This document shows, in pieces, positions 18,105-26,972 of a stretch of 64,000 bases of DNA. This DNA is from Ardenticatenales bacterium (GTDB lineage: Bacteria; Chloroflexota; Anaerolineae; Ardenticatenales; Ardenticatenaceae), in contig JACKAZ010000013.1 in the NCBI GenBank assembly GCA_020634795.1, forward strand, positions 5,580 through 69,579, given 5' to 3'. The notes under the pieces are model-generated. The model saw only the letters and a list, made by a program, of their open reading frames with translations, was not told the DNA's origin and searched no databases. The translations under genes were made by a program, and so were the position numbers. The stretch's first letter is position 1, and the number at the start of each line of letters is the position of its first letter.

Positions 18105-18614
18105 GTGATCATCCTTGAGAGTGAGCGCTTGATTCTACGCCACCAGCGGCTCGACGATCTGGAGGCGCTCTTCGCGCTCTATGCCGACCCCGACCTGCGA
18201 CGCTACATCCCCGATGCGCCCACCACCCTTGAGGAAACGCGCGAAGAGTTGGCCTGGCACCAGCACGGCCACGCCACGCGGCCCGAATTGGGGCTGTGGG
18301 CCACGATCCTGAAGGCAGATGGGACGTACCTCGGTCGCTGCGGCCTGCTGCCGTGGACACTCGATGGCCGAGAGGAGGTCGAAGTGGCGTTCTTGATCGC
18401 CAAATCCCACTGGGGCCGGGGCTTAGCGACGGAAGCGGCGCGGGCGATCCGCGACTACGCCTTCACGACCCTCGGCTTGCAACGGCTGATCTGCCTGATC
18501 GATCCCGCCAACCGTGGCTCGATCCGCGTCGCCGAGAAGATCGGCATGACTTTTGAGCGCGCAGGGGAGGATGAGATGGGGCCGTTCTTGATCTATGCGA
18601 TGGCGCGGAACTAG
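18105..18614 (+). CDS. GNAT N-acetyltransferase, RimJ/RimL-like
   Basis: 169 aa, full-length GNAT domain. It opens IILESERLILRHQRLDDLEA, as in RimJ/RimL-type enzymes, and has the acetyl-CoA pyrophosphate loop in KSHWGRGLATEAARAI (R/Q-x-x-G-x-A). The later NRGSIRVAEKIGMTFE strand-helix is also typical. The GTG start lies 3 bases after the DinB stop. The acceptor (N-terminal amine or small molecule) is unknown. Confidence 0.9.
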   Translation: MIILESERLILRHQRLDDLEALFALYADPDLRRYIPDAPTTLEETREELAWHQHGHATRPELGLWATILKADGTYLGRCGLLPWTLDGREEVEVAFLIAKSHWGRGLATEAARAIRDYAFTTLGLQRLICLIDPANRGSIRVAEKIGMTFERAGEDEMGPFLIYAMARN

Positions 18615-18715
18615 CGAATAGCGACTGGGTGGCTTTGATTTCAAGGAGTGCCATGCCGCCCATGCACAATTCCCCATCTTCATTCCCCGTGGTGCGCGAA
18701 GCGAGAACCGTCCCC

Positions 18716-18750
18716 CACCAAAAAGCCCCCGCCGGATGGCGAGGGCTTTG
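18716..18750 (-). terminator. groL terminator
   Basis: Hairpin AAAGCCC-x-CGCC-GGAT-GGCG-x-GGGCTTT ending in a TTTTTGG run on the minus strand, 23 bases after the groL stop. Confidence 0.8.
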
Positions 18751-18772
18751 AATTTTGGAGCGACGGGTCGGC

Positions 18773-20416
18773 TTAGTACATGCCGCCCATGCCACCCGGG
18801 CCGCCAGCGGGCATCGCGGGGGTTTCTTCCGGGATGTCCGTGACGAGCGCTTCGGTGGTCAGAATCATCGAGGCGATCGAGGCCGCGTTTTCCAGCGCCG
18901 AGCGCGTCACCTTGGCCGGATCGATGATCCCTTCCGAGATCATGTCGACATATTCGCCCGAAAGGACGTTGTAGCCGAGGTACTCGTTGCCTTCTTCGGC
19001 TTGGCGGCGGCGAATCTCTTCGGCCACCACGGCACCGTCGGTCCCCGCGTTCTTCGCCAGTTGGCGCAGCGGCTCTTCCAACGCGCGGAAGAGGATTTTG
19101 GCACCGATCAGTTGGTCCCCCTCAAGGCTGAGGCCACCGCGGATCGCTTCGCGGGCGCGCAGCAGGGCCACCCCACCACCGGGCACCACCCCTTCTTCCA
19201 CCGCGGCACGGGTCGCGCGGAGCGCATCCTCGACGCGGTGCTTCTTCTCTTTCAGTTCGGTCTCGGTGGCGGCACCGACACGGACGATGGCCACCCCACC
19301 ACTCAGCTTGGCGAGTCGCTCTTGCAGCTTCTCGCGGTCGTAATCGCTGGTGGTCGTTTCGATTTGCGCCTTGATCTGGTTGACGCGGCTCTTGATGTCG
19401 TCCCCGTTGCCCGCGCCGTCGATGATCGTGGTGTCGTCCTTGGTGATGACGACCTTGTCGGCACGACCCAGGTCGGCCAGCGTGGTGCTGTCCAGCTTGC
19501 GACCCATCTCTTCGGTGATGACTTGACCCCCGGTCAGGATCGCGATGTCTTGCAACATGGCCTTGCGGCGATCACCGAAGCCCGGCGCCTTGACCGCGAC
19601 CACGTTGAAGGTGCCACGCAGCTTGTTGAGCACCAACGTCGCCAGCGCTTCGCCGTCGATATCTTCGGCGATGATGACGAGGTTGCGGCTACCACTTTGG
19701 ATCAGCTTCTCCAGCACCGGCACGATATCTTGGGCGCTGCTGATCTTCTTGTCGTGGATCAAGATGTAGGGATTCTCCAGAACGGCTTCCATGCGGTCGG
19801 CGTCGGTGACGAAGTAGGGGCTGATGTAGCCGCGGTCGAACTGCATCCCTTCCACGAAATCTTGCTCGAAGTCGAGGCCACGGGATTCTTCAACCGTGAT
19901 CACACCATCCTTGCCGACCTTGTCCATCACATCGGCCAGCATGTCGCCGATGGCGCGGTCGCCCGCCGAAATCGCACCGATCTGCGCGATCTCTTCCTTA
20001 TCTTGGATCTGCTTCGCCATGTTGAGGATTTCTTCCACCACGGCGCGGGTCGCTTCGTCCAAACCACGCTTGATCAGCATCGGGTTGCTGCCCGCGGCCA
20101 CGTTGCGCAGCCCTTCGTTCACGATGGCCTGCGCCAACACGATCGAGGTCGTCGTCCCGTCACCGGCCACGTCGTCGGTCTTGGTGGCGGCCTGCTTCAG
20201 CAGTTGGGCGCCCATGTTGGCGAACGGCTCTTCCAGCTCGATCTCTTTGGCGACCGTCACACCGTCGTGCGTGACCGTGGGCGAACCGAACTTCTTGTCG
20301 ATCGCCACGTTGCGGCCCTTGGGTCCGAGGGTGGTCTTGACGGCGTTGGCCAGCGTGTCCACGCCCTCTTTCAGCTCGTTGCGGGCGCTTTGCGCAAAAC
20401 GAATTTGCTTAGCCAT
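18773..20416 (-). CDS. groL: Chaperonin GroEL (Hsp60)
   Basis: 547 aa, full length. ATP-dependent 14-mer folding chamber. N-terminal region has KTTLGPKGRNVAIDKKFGSPTVTHDGVTVAK, seen here as KTTLGPKGRNVAID then TVTHDGVTVAKEIEL; the ATP-binding VAGDGTTTSIVLAQ and the family signature AAVEEGVVPGGG are intact. The tail ends in the GGM-type GGPGGMGGMY. AGGAGGC precedes the ATG. It is second in the groES-groL operon, 66 bases after groS, under HrcA-type CIRCE control. Confidence 0.99.
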   Translation of the reverse strand: MAKQIRFAQSARNELKEGVDTLANAVKTTLGPKGRNVAIDKKFGSPTVTHDGVTVAKEIELEEPFANMGAQLLKQAATKTDDVAGDGTTTSIVLAQAIVNEGLRNVAAGSNPMLIKRGLDEATRAVVEEILNMAKQIQDKEEIAQIGAISAGDRAIGDMLADVMDKVGKDGVITVEESRGLDFEQDFVEGMQFDRGYISPYFVTDADRMEAVLENPYILIHDKKISSAQDIVPVLEKLIQSGSRNLVIIAEDIDGEALATLVLNKLRGTFNVVAVKAPGFGDRRKAMLQDIAILTGGQVITEEMGRKLDSTTLADLGRADKVVITKDDTTIIDGAGNGDDIKSRVNQIKAQIETTTSDYDREKLQERLAKLSGGVAIVRVGAATETELKEKKHRVEDALRATRAAVEEGVVPGGGVALLRAREAIRGGLSLEGDQLIGAKILFRALEEPLRQLAKNAGTDGAVVAEEIRRRQAEEGNEYLGYNVLSGEYVDMISEGIIDPAKVTRSALENAASIASMILTTEALVTDIPEETPAMPAGGPGGMGGMY

Positions 20417-20482
20417 ATTTGCTATTGCCTCCTAAATGGTGGGGTTCTGTCTTGTCTGTTGCACTATCTAAAGATGATCGGC

Positions 20483-20779
20483 TTACTGCACCACGGCGAG
20501 GATGTCGTTCTCTTTCAGAATCAACACCTTGCGATCACCATCCAACTTGAACTCTGTCCCGGCATACTTGGCATAGATCACGCGGTCGCCTTCGTTGACA
20601 TCCAGCGCTTGGCGGCTGCCATTGTCACTGACCTTGCCCGGACCGACAGCGATCACGGTACCTTCTTGCGGCTTCTCTTTGGCCGTGTCGGGCAGAATGA
20701 TGCCACTGGCGGTGGTCTCTTCGCGCTCGTTCGGCTCCACGATCACGCGGTCACCCAGCGGTTTCAGGTTGACTGCCAT
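20483..20779 (-). CDS. groS: Co-chaperonin GroES (Hsp10)
   Basis: 98 aa. Heptameric lid of the GroEL chamber. NLKPLGDRVIVEPNEREE at the N-terminus, the mobile loop ETTASGIILPDTAKEKP, and VIYAKYAGTEFK and LILKENDILAV in the body are all characteristic. AGGAGG lies about 9 bases before the ATG. First gene of the operon. Confidence 0.99.
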   Translation of the reverse strand: MAVNLKPLGDRVIVEPNEREETTASGIILPDTAKEKPQEGTVIAVGPGKVSDNGSRQALDVNEGDRVIYAKYAGTEFKLDGDRKVLILKENDILAVVQ

Positions 20780-20832
20780 AGGGGGATTACCTCCTGCTTA
20801 AATTGGATTGAAACGGTTTTTCTGACATCTTT

Positions 20833-20859
20833 TTAGCACTCGAAAGTATCGAGTGCCAA
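20833..20859 (-). promoter_or_regulatory. CIRCE operator (HrcA binding site)
   Basis: TTAGCACTC-N9-GAGTGCCAA, differing from the CIRCE consensus (TTAGCACTC-N9-GAGTGCTAA) at one base. It lies just downstream of the groS promoter, where HrcA represses transcription at normal temperature. No hrcA gene is in the window. Confidence 0.95.
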
Positions 20860-20869
20860 TCTGTGCGCT

Positions 20870-20898
20870 ATTATAACGAACCGTAGTGCAGAAGGCAA
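20870..20898 (-). promoter_or_regulatory. groS promoter
   Basis: On the minus strand -35 TTGCCT (20898-20893), a 17-base spacer and a perfect -10 TATAAT (20875-20870). The start point falls at the upstream edge of the CIRCE element. The remaining 20899-21118 shows nothing recognisable. Confidence 0.85.
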
Positions 20899-21118
20899 AT
20901 TAACAACAGAGCGCGAAGATCGGCCCCCCTTAACCTAGGGGGGAGAGGAGGGTGCGCTTCGCGGGAATTCGCGCTTTTACGCCGTTTTTCGGGGCGATTC
21001 GTGGGCAAATCGCGCAGGGCGGTTAGGGGGACGGCGGTGGTTTGGAGCGATGGGGTGCGGCCCCATTATCAGAGAGGATGGGGGCAATGTTGGCAGAGCG
21101 CGGGGATGACTGCCAACG

Positions 21119-21153
21119 ATAAACACCCACCACGGCATGTGATGGGTGTTTAT
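21119..21153 (-). terminator. Terminator of the tRNA cluster
   Basis: ATAAACACCCA and TGGGTGTTTAT form an 11-bp stem with a 13-base loop, starting 7 bases after the 3' end of tRNA-Gln. Confidence 0.75.
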
Positions 21154-21159
21154 GTCGGA

Positions 21160-21230
21160 CTGGGGGACCAAGATTCGAACTTGGACTAACGGTTCCAAAG
21201 ACCGCTGTACTGCCATTATACTATCCCCCA
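21160..21230 (-). tRNA. tRNA-Gln (TTG)
   Basis: Cloverleaf on the minus strand with a 7-bp acceptor stem TGGGGGA/TCCCCCA, T-arm GTTCGAATC and an anticodon loop CTTTGGA giving anticodon TTG. The weak U1-A72 pair and G73 are typical of tRNA-Gln. CCA is not encoded. Last of three tRNAs in one transcript. Confidence 0.95.
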
Positions 21231-21259
21231 TCGGTCGACCCGATGGATGGCACATCAAA

Positions 21260-21333
<74 letters not shown>

Positions 21334-21357
21334 GCAACAATCTGTTAGGTTGCCAAA

Positions 21358-21429
<72 letters not shown>

Positions 21430-21446
21430 TTGCAAAAGCGACAAGT

Positions 21447-21475
21447 ATCATACTTATCCGTACTCTGTCTGTCAA
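21447..21475 (-). promoter_or_regulatory. tRNA operon promoter
   Basis: Minus-strand -35 TTGACA (21475-21470), a 17-base spacer and -10 TATGAT (21452-21447), placing the start about 10 bases before tRNA-Trp. A near-consensus strong promoter. Confidence 0.9.
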
Positions 21476-21625
21476 ATAGCGCGAGAGGCGTGGGGGGTTA
21501 CGCTCGAGGGGAGCGACCCAAACGTTTACAGCCTTTATCGGCCCGTGCCGGGTGGCGTCCGCCGTCTCCAACAGGGCATGTCTACCCATGGCCCCCCGGA
21601 TGATCCCCTAGCTCGCCCAGCTCCC

Positions 21626-22120
21626 TCAGCCCCTTCGGCGATCGAGCGGCCTCCACAGCCCACGCTCATCCCGTCCCACGTATTCGATCTTTTCGAAGGG
21701 CCATGCACGCTCCAGCCAGTCAGAGACGGTGCGAAACAGAATCGGATCTAATCCGCGCTCATACTCACTCTGGCGGACCCACATATGGACCCGCGCGTCC
21801 GCCTTCCCGTCGCGTGCGGGATTGATGTATAGACAGCCAAGACAGCGGCCTTCGTCGAGCGTGACCACCGTATAGGCAAAGGCCTCGCGCCGCTCGAACT
21901 CCGCTTGATGTTCCGCGAGATCGCGCAGATTCTCCTCCCAGCTAAAGGTCGGAGTGGGCCACCCCTGCCCAAACATCCTATTCAAGAGCGTCACGCTCTC
22001 CATCACGGCTTCGTAATCCTTGTCCACATCCGTGGTGGCGAGCATCCGCAGGCGAAAGCGCCCTGTTTCATAAACGATCGGCACGGTGAAATCCGCAGGC
22101 ACCAGAGACGGCGTGGACAT
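21626..22120 (-). CDS. GNAT-like acetyltransferase
   Basis: 164 aa. Fold and motifs are those of distant GNAT enzymes: an N-terminal YETGRFRLRMLATTDV strand-helix, a central FAYTVVTLDEGRCLGCLYINP strand pair and a helix TVSDWLERAWPF. The usual Q-x-x-G-x-G loop is not clear (VRQSEYERGLDPILF takes its place), so activity is uncertain. It is 54 bases after the response-regulator stop on the same strand. Confidence 0.7.
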   Translation of the reverse strand: MSTPSLVPADFTVPIVYETGRFRLRMLATTDVDKDYEAVMESVTLLNRMFGQGWPTPTFSWEENLRDLAEHQAEFERREAFAYTVVTLDEGRCLGCLYINPARDGKADARVHMWVRQSEYERGLDPILFRTVSDWLERAWPFEKIEYVGRDERGLWRPLDRRRG

Positions 22121-22174
22121 GGCGTTGATGCTCCCATTCTCATCCGTCGTAAACGACAGCGATTTCGGCTGCCC

Positions 22175-22816
22175 CTACACGTTCAGCCGATACCCCACGC
22201 CACGCACCGTCTGCAACAGTTTTGGCTTGCTGGGGTTCGCCTCGATCAGCTCGCGCAGCCAACGGATATGGACATCCAACGTCCGCGTATCTTCCATAAA
22301 GGTGGTCTGCCAGACATGGCGCATCAACTCGTTGCGGCTGACCGTTTGGCCCGGATGGTGCATGAAGTAACGGAGCAACGCGAAGAGCTTGGGGGTGAGT
22401 CGTTGGGCTTCGTTGTCGGCCAGCGTCGAAATGACCGTGCGCTGGCGCAGATCGAGCGTCAACGACCCTTCAACGATGCGGCGCGGGTAGTCCAGCGCAT
22501 CCCGAACACTCGCTTGCAGTTGGCTGGAAGAAAAGGGGCGCTTCAGGGCGTGCGTATGGGCAAAGCGCTGCAGGCGGGTCTCTTCACGGACCAGCAGCAG
22601 AATCGGCACGTCGATCACACGGCGCAGCGTGACGGAAAGCGCATCGGAGCGGACCCGCTCGCTGCTGTCGTCCAGCACGATCAGATCCGGCATCTCTTGG
22701 CGGGCATGGCGCAGCGCGGTCCGCCGATTGCGCGCCAAAAGGGTGCGGCAATCCAGTTCGGCGACCATCTGTTGGAGGGAGTCGAGCACCGTCTTCCGCG
22801 AGGCGATCAAAAGCAC
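22175..22816 (-). CDS. OmpR-type response regulator (orphan)
   Basis: 213 aa: a receiver domain (about residues 1-110) and a C-terminal winged helix. The phospho-acceptor Asp is in MPDLIVLDDSSE and the conserved Lys-Pro in ALKRPFSS. The DNA-binding half has LTPKLFALLRYFMHHPGQ, SRNELMRHVW, TLDVHIRWLRELIE and the wing TVRGVGYRL, all standard. I chose the GTG at 22816, which has a strong AGGGGGG ribosome site; a GTG at 22852 is also open. It lies just downstream of mutS2 and no histidine kinase is adjacent. Target unknown. Confidence 0.88.
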   Translation of the reverse strand: MLLIASRKTVLDSLQQMVAELDCRTLLARNRRTALRHARQEMPDLIVLDDSSERVRSDALSVTLRRVIDVPILLLVREETRLQRFAHTHALKRPFSSSQLQASVRDALDYPRRIVEGSLTLDLRQRTVISTLADNEAQRLTPKLFALLRYFMHHPGQTVSRNELMRHVWQTTFMEDTRTLDVHIRWLRELIEANPSKPKLLQTVRGVGYRLNV

Positions 22817-22857
22817 GCAGCCCCCCTCATACCCCCCCTTACTCGGTGCCACAACAG

Positions 22858-25242
22858 CTACTGCGCCAACTCGGCGACGGTCACCCCATCGCCCCCTTCC
22901 ATCGCATCCCCCTGGCGATAGCGACTGACCAGCGGGTGGCGGCGCAGCTCGTCGCGCACCGCACGCCGCAGCGCCCCCGTCCCCTTGCCGTGGATGATTC
23001 GCACCCGTGGCAGGCCGCTCACAAAGGCCTCGTCGAGGTAGCGATCAAGGGCGGGTAGCACCTCTTCGACCCGCTGACCGCGCAGATCGACCTCCATGCC
23101 TGGGCTTTCTACACGGGGGAGCGAGATCGCCGCCCCCTCGCGCCGTTTGACCTTCGCCCCTTCCGGCGCTTTCGGGCCACCGGCGGCTCGCAGTTCCAGT
23201 TCGCTGAGCGCGGCACGCACGCGGAAGCTGCCCGCCTGCACCTCCGCCTCGTCGCCGCTCAGCGCGACGATTTCGCCGGTCCGGTCCAAGCTGGGAACCC
23301 AGACCAGATCCCCTTCTTGCAACGGACGCTGCGCCACCCGTTGGGCCGCCCCACGTTGCGGCACGAGTTCGGAAATGGGGCGCAGCTCGCTTTCCAACTG
23401 CGCCAACAGGTCGCGGATCGAGGTCAAATCTTCCTGTTTGCCGCCGAAGCGCTCCATGCGGCGCGTGATTTCGCGCAGTTGCTCCTGCACCCCTTCCAGC
23501 TCTCGCTGCGCCTCGGCCCGCGTCTGGTTGATGACCACCCGCCGATCCTGCTCGATGCGGGCCATCCGCTCGCGCAGGTCGTCGCGCAACTGCTCGCTCT
23601 CACGGCGATCCTTCTCCGCCAGCCGACGGTCGATGCGGGCCGATTCCTGCGATTGACGGATATCTTCCAACATCTCGTCCACTTCCAGCGCATCCCCTGC
23701 GACGAAGGTGCGCGCCTGTCGCAGGATCTCTTGTGGCAGGCCGAGCCGTTCCGCGATCGCGAGGGCGTTGGAGCGGCCGGGCAGGCCGATCATCAGCCGA
23801 TAGGTCGGGCTGAGGGTGTCGAGGTCGAATTCGACCGAGGCGTTGCGAATGCCGTCCGTGCTGTGGGCGTAGACCTTCAGGTCGGAATAGTGTGTGGCCA
23901 CACAGGCGGTGATGCGGTTGTCCAAAAAGAAATCGAGGAGGGCGCGTGCAAGGGCCGACCCTTCGACCGGATCGGTGCCGGCCCCGACCTCGTCCAGCAG
24001 GACGAGCGACTGGTCGGTCGCATTCTCAAGGATGCGCGTGATGTTGGCGAGGTGGGAAGAAAAGGTCGACAGACTCTGCTCGATCGACTGCTCGTCGCCG
24101 ATGTCGGCGAAGATCGCATCGAAAACGGGCAGGCGCGAGCCGTCGGCGGCGGGGATATGCAGCCCACATTGGGCCATCAGCGCCATCAGCCCAATATTTT
24201 TCAGCGTGACCGTTTTACCGCCGGTGTTGGGGCCGGTGATGACCAGCAACCGGAAATCAGGGCCGATATAAATATCGCTCGGCACGACGGTGTCGGGGTG
24301 AAGCAAGGGGTGACGGGCCTGCAGCAGTTCGATGTAAGGCCGCTCGCCACCGCCCTCCACATCGGTCAGCAGGGGTTCGCGTCCCTTGATCTGGAAGGCG
24401 TAGTTGGCCTTCGCGAAATTCAGGTCGAGCTCGGCCAGCGCGCCGACCGTCTGATCGATCTCGTGCGCCGCGTCGCCGACCATCCCGGACAGTTCGCGGA
24501 GGATGCGTTCGATCTCATGGTCGACTTGGATCTGCAGCTCACGCCACTTGTTGTTCAGCTCCAGCGTTTCGAGCGGCTCGATGAAGACCGTCGCGCCGGA
24601 GGCCGATTGATCGTGGACCACCCCGGGGATGCGGGTTTTGGCTTCGATGCGCACCGGGATGACGTAGCGGCCCGCCCGCTGGGTGATGATCGCCTCTTGC
24701 AGATGTTGGGCGCTGTCGGAGCTGATCAGCCGCTGCAGCCGCTCCATCAGTCGACCGTGTGCGCTTTCCGTTTCGCGGCGCAGGCGGCGCAGGGTGGGGC
24801 TGGCCTCGTCCCGTACCTCGCCATCCTCGTCGATCGCGTTGCCGATCACGTCGATCAGGGCGGCGTTGGGGTCGATGGCTTCCGCGAGGGTGGCGAGCAA
24901 CGGATAGCTATGTCGGACACGGAGCAAGTGGTTGCTGAGCCGACGGCCCGCCACCAACGTGTCCCGAATCGAGAGCAGTTGGTGGGGCTGCAGGATCGCG
25001 GATTTTGCCGCTTGCTGGGCCAGCGGTCGCACGTCCCGCGCCCCGCCCACCGTCAGGTCGGGCTTGTTGCTGAGCAGCGTCTTGGCCTCGCTGGTACGTT
25101 GCAAGCGCGCAGCCACCTCGTCGTAATCGGCGCTGGGCTGCAAGGCATGCGCCAGCGCTTCGCTCGCCGAAAAGGCACAGTGGGCGGCAAGGCGATCGAG
25201 GATTTTGGGCAGTTCGAGCGTGTCGGTTGATTTGGAATCCAT
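22858..25242 (-). CDS. mutS2: MutS2 (Smr-domain MutS homologue)
   Basis: 794 aa, the normal MutS2 length. There is no mismatch-recognition domain; the order is helical core/clamp, ATPase (Walker A ITGPNTGGKTVTLKN near residue 330, Walker B SLVLLDEVGAGTDPVEGSALA), a charged coiled coil (about 500-620), and a C-terminal Smr nuclease domain with VDLRGQRVEE and RIIHGKGTGALR. In bacteria MutS2 acts on branched DNA and on collided ribosomes. The ATG at 25242 begins MDSKSTDTLELPKILDRL; upstream in-frame sequence is low-complexity and unlikely to be coding. Confidence 0.96.
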   Translation of the reverse strand: MDSKSTDTLELPKILDRLAAHCAFSASEALAHALQPSADYDEVAARLQRTSEAKTLLSNKPDLTVGGARDVRPLAQQAAKSAILQPHQLLSIRDTLVAGRRLSNHLLRVRHSYPLLATLAEAIDPNAALIDVIGNAIDEDGEVRDEASPTLRRLRRETESAHGRLMERLQRLISSDSAQHLQEAIITQRAGRYVIPVRIEAKTRIPGVVHDQSASGATVFIEPLETLELNNKWRELQIQVDHEIERILRELSGMVGDAAHEIDQTVGALAELDLNFAKANYAFQIKGREPLLTDVEGGGERPYIELLQARHPLLHPDTVVPSDIYIGPDFRLLVITGPNTGGKTVTLKNIGLMALMAQCGLHIPAADGSRLPVFDAIFADIGDEQSIEQSLSTFSSHLANITRILENATDQSLVLLDEVGAGTDPVEGSALARALLDFFLDNRITACVATHYSDLKVYAHSTDGIRNASVEFDLDTLSPTYRLMIGLPGRSNALAIAERLGLPQEILRQARTFVAGDALEVDEMLEDIRQSQESARIDRRLAEKDRRESEQLRDDLRERMARIEQDRRVVINQTRAEAQRELEGVQEQLREITRRMERFGGKQEDLTSIRDLLAQLESELRPISELVPQRGAAQRVAQRPLQEGDLVWVPSLDRTGEIVALSGDEAEVQAGSFRVRAALSELELRAAGGPKAPEGAKVKRREGAAISLPRVESPGMEVDLRGQRVEEVLPALDRYLDEAFVSGLPRVRIIHGKGTGALRRAVRDELRRHPLVSRYRQGDAMEGGDGVTVAELAQ

Positions 25243-25378
25243 CGCGGTTAGGGTGCTGGTACTCAGATGGGTGGTGTTGGATGTGGGTAATGGGCGGGGC
25301 AGGTTGGACCGTTGGGATGACGGCGCAAAGTACAATGTGGCGAAGCAATGAAGAGGCGATGTATCCGATTCTCGATTC

Positions 25379-25801
25379 TCAATACTTGCGCCGCACGCGC
25401 CCCACAACGGTGGACATGGTGGCTCTTGCAAACATGAAACCCGTCACACAGAAAAGAATCCCCAAAGAGACGAAGACGGGAACCCCCGCTGTCCGCCACG
25501 GATCCAATATCGAGGTCAGCCCCAAGGCGTAGAGGAAGGTCAACATGATCAGAACGATCCCCGTGAAAAACATCAAGAAGCCCATCCAATCATCCACCGC
25601 CATGCCCACGAATGTCTCGGCCAGCTCAGAGCTGCGACGATTGAAAAGAAAGCCCACGACACAAAGCAGATAGCCGATCCCCATGAACAGGGCCATCGAC
25701 GTGTCATCCAGCAACTCAGCGATGGACAACGCATCAGCAATCGTAACCGAGAGCATGATATAGCCAAGCAAGTAGAGTACGACACCGAATATGCGTTCCA
25801 T
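25379..25801 (-). CDS. Small four-helix membrane protein
   Basis: 140 aa, four hydrophobic segments (about residues 3-25, 36-54, 73-97 and 107-125), with a basic C-terminus VVGRVRRKY. No family recognised. GGAGGAG is spaced correctly before the ATG, supporting expression. Confidence 0.7.
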   Translation of the reverse strand: MERIFGVVLYLLGYIMLSVTIADALSIAELLDDTSMALFMGIGYLLCVVGFLFNRRSSELAETFVGMAVDDWMGFLMFFTGIVLIMLTFLYALGLTSILDPWRTAGVPVFVSLGILFCVTGFMFARATMSTVVGRVRRKY

Positions 25802-25894
25802 AGGGTCTCCTCCCGCGATCTAGCAAGGGGGTCATTATACTTAACGCCGTCAGATATGACCATTTGTGAGTGTTGGAGTGGGTGTACGCACGAT

Positions 25895-26200
25895 TTGTGA
25901 GTTTGATGAGTTTGATGAGTTTAATGAGTTTGATGAGTTTGATGAGTTTAATGAGTTTAATGAGTTTGGTGAGTTTGGTGAGGTTTGGAGCTATTTTGGT
26001 GCAAGGGGCAAGGGGCAAGAGCGAATTGTTTTAGTGCTTCTACGTGCGCAGCCTCTCTTGCCTGTTGGGCTTGCCCTGAGCGGAGCGTTCGCGCAGCGGT
26101 CCGAAGGACTAGGGTTTTGCGTTCTGCGTTAAATGCTCTGCGTTAAATGCTCTGCGTTGCCGTTCGGTTCTGCGTTGCCGTTCAAAGCTGTGGTATACTT
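25895..26200 (+). repeat. Left copy of ~310-bp inverted repeat, incl. 9-mer array
   Basis: Starts with an array of TTTGATGAG/TTTAATGAG units (25895-25985), continues with a core containing GGTGCAAGGGGCAAGGGGCA, GCGAATTGTTTTAGTGCTTC, TACGTGCGCAGCCTCTCTTG and GCGGTCCGAAGGACTAGGGT, then repeated CTGCGTTAAATG units, and ends in GCTGTGGTATAC. The same order is found inverted at 28009-28336. It ends about 40 bases before menG, so its tail could supply promoter elements. Confidence 0.85.
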
Positions 26201-26237
26201 GGCGTTCGCAATTGAGGTTTGACGGTGAGACACGATC

Positions 26238-26963
26238 ATGAAGATGAGTGAGTTGGAAAAGAGTCTGGAGAGTAGCGAGCGCGGCGCCTATGTCTCGCGG
26301 ATGTTCGACCGGATCGCGCCCCGCTACGATTTGATGAACCGCCTGATGAGCCTGGGCCAAGATCAGCGCTGGCGACGCCGTATGGCAACGCTGGCCGCGC
26401 TGCCCCCCGCCGGTTGGGCGTTGGATTTGGCCACGGGAACCGGCGACGTGGCCGCGGCGCTCTTGCAGCGGGATCCCAGCGCCCATGTCGTGGGGGCCGA
26501 CTTCGCGGTCGAGATGATGCGCGTCGGCCAGCAGAAGGGGCAGAACGGCCCGATCACCTTTATGGCGGCCGATGGCCTGGCCCTGCCCTTCGCCGACCAG
26601 TCCTTCGATGCGGTGCTCCACGCCTTCTTGATGCGCAACATCGCCGACATTCGCGCGGGCTTTCGGGAACAGTGGCGGGTGCTGAAGCCGGGCGGGACGG
26701 TCGTCTGCCTCGAAATCGTCGGCCCGGCGGCGGGCTGGACCCGAACGCTCTACCATCTCTTCTTCGAGCGGATCGTGCCGCAGCTTGGCAAAGTGGTTTC
26801 CGGCGACCGGATGGCCTACAGTTACCTGCCCCAATCGGTGCTACGATTCCCCGACCCGGAGCGCCTCAGCCGCCTGATGGCCGATGAGGGCTTCATCGAC
26901 GTGCGATACGAACGGCTCATGCTCGGTTCGATCGCCATTCACAGTGCTCGCAAAGCCGAATAA
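26238..26963 (+). CDS. menG: Demethylmenaquinone methyltransferase
   Basis: 241 aa, class I SAM-dependent methyltransferase of the UbiE/MenG family, which performs the last C-methylation in menaquinone (or ubiquinone) synthesis at the membrane surface. MFDRIAPRYDLMNRLMSLGQ and WRRRMA form signature 1; LDLATGTGDVA is the SAM site; DGLALPFADQSFDAV and GFREQWRVLKPGG follow; YSYLPQSVLRFP is the quinone-side motif. A menaquinone-based chain is assumed from the phylum. An ATG six bases later is an alternative start. The pentapeptide gene follows after 9 bases. Confidence 0.94.
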   Translation: MKMSELEKSLESSERGAYVSRMFDRIAPRYDLMNRLMSLGQDQRWRRRMATLAALPPAGWALDLATGTGDVAAALLQRDPSAHVVGADFAVEMMRVGQQKGQNGPITFMAADGLALPFADQSFDAVLHAFLMRNIADIRAGFREQWRVLKPGGTVVCLEIVGPAAGWTRTLYHLFFERIVPQLGKVVSGDRMAYSYLPQSVLRFPDPERLSRLMADEGFIDVRYERLMLGSIAIHSARKAE

Positions 26964-26972
26964 GGACAATTC

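Noticed and set aside
18755..20836. 693-codon plus-strand open frame
   Set aside because: Exact antisense of groL and groS; composition rich in His, Asp and Arg with no domain. Shadow of codon usage.
23317..25230. 637-codon plus-strand open frame
   Set aside because: Antisense of mutS2, no recognisable domain, no ribosome site.
26038..26120. Small RNA gene in the inverted repeat core
   Set aside because: The core is conserved between its two copies but no promoter-terminator pair brackets it, and repeat conservation explains the match.
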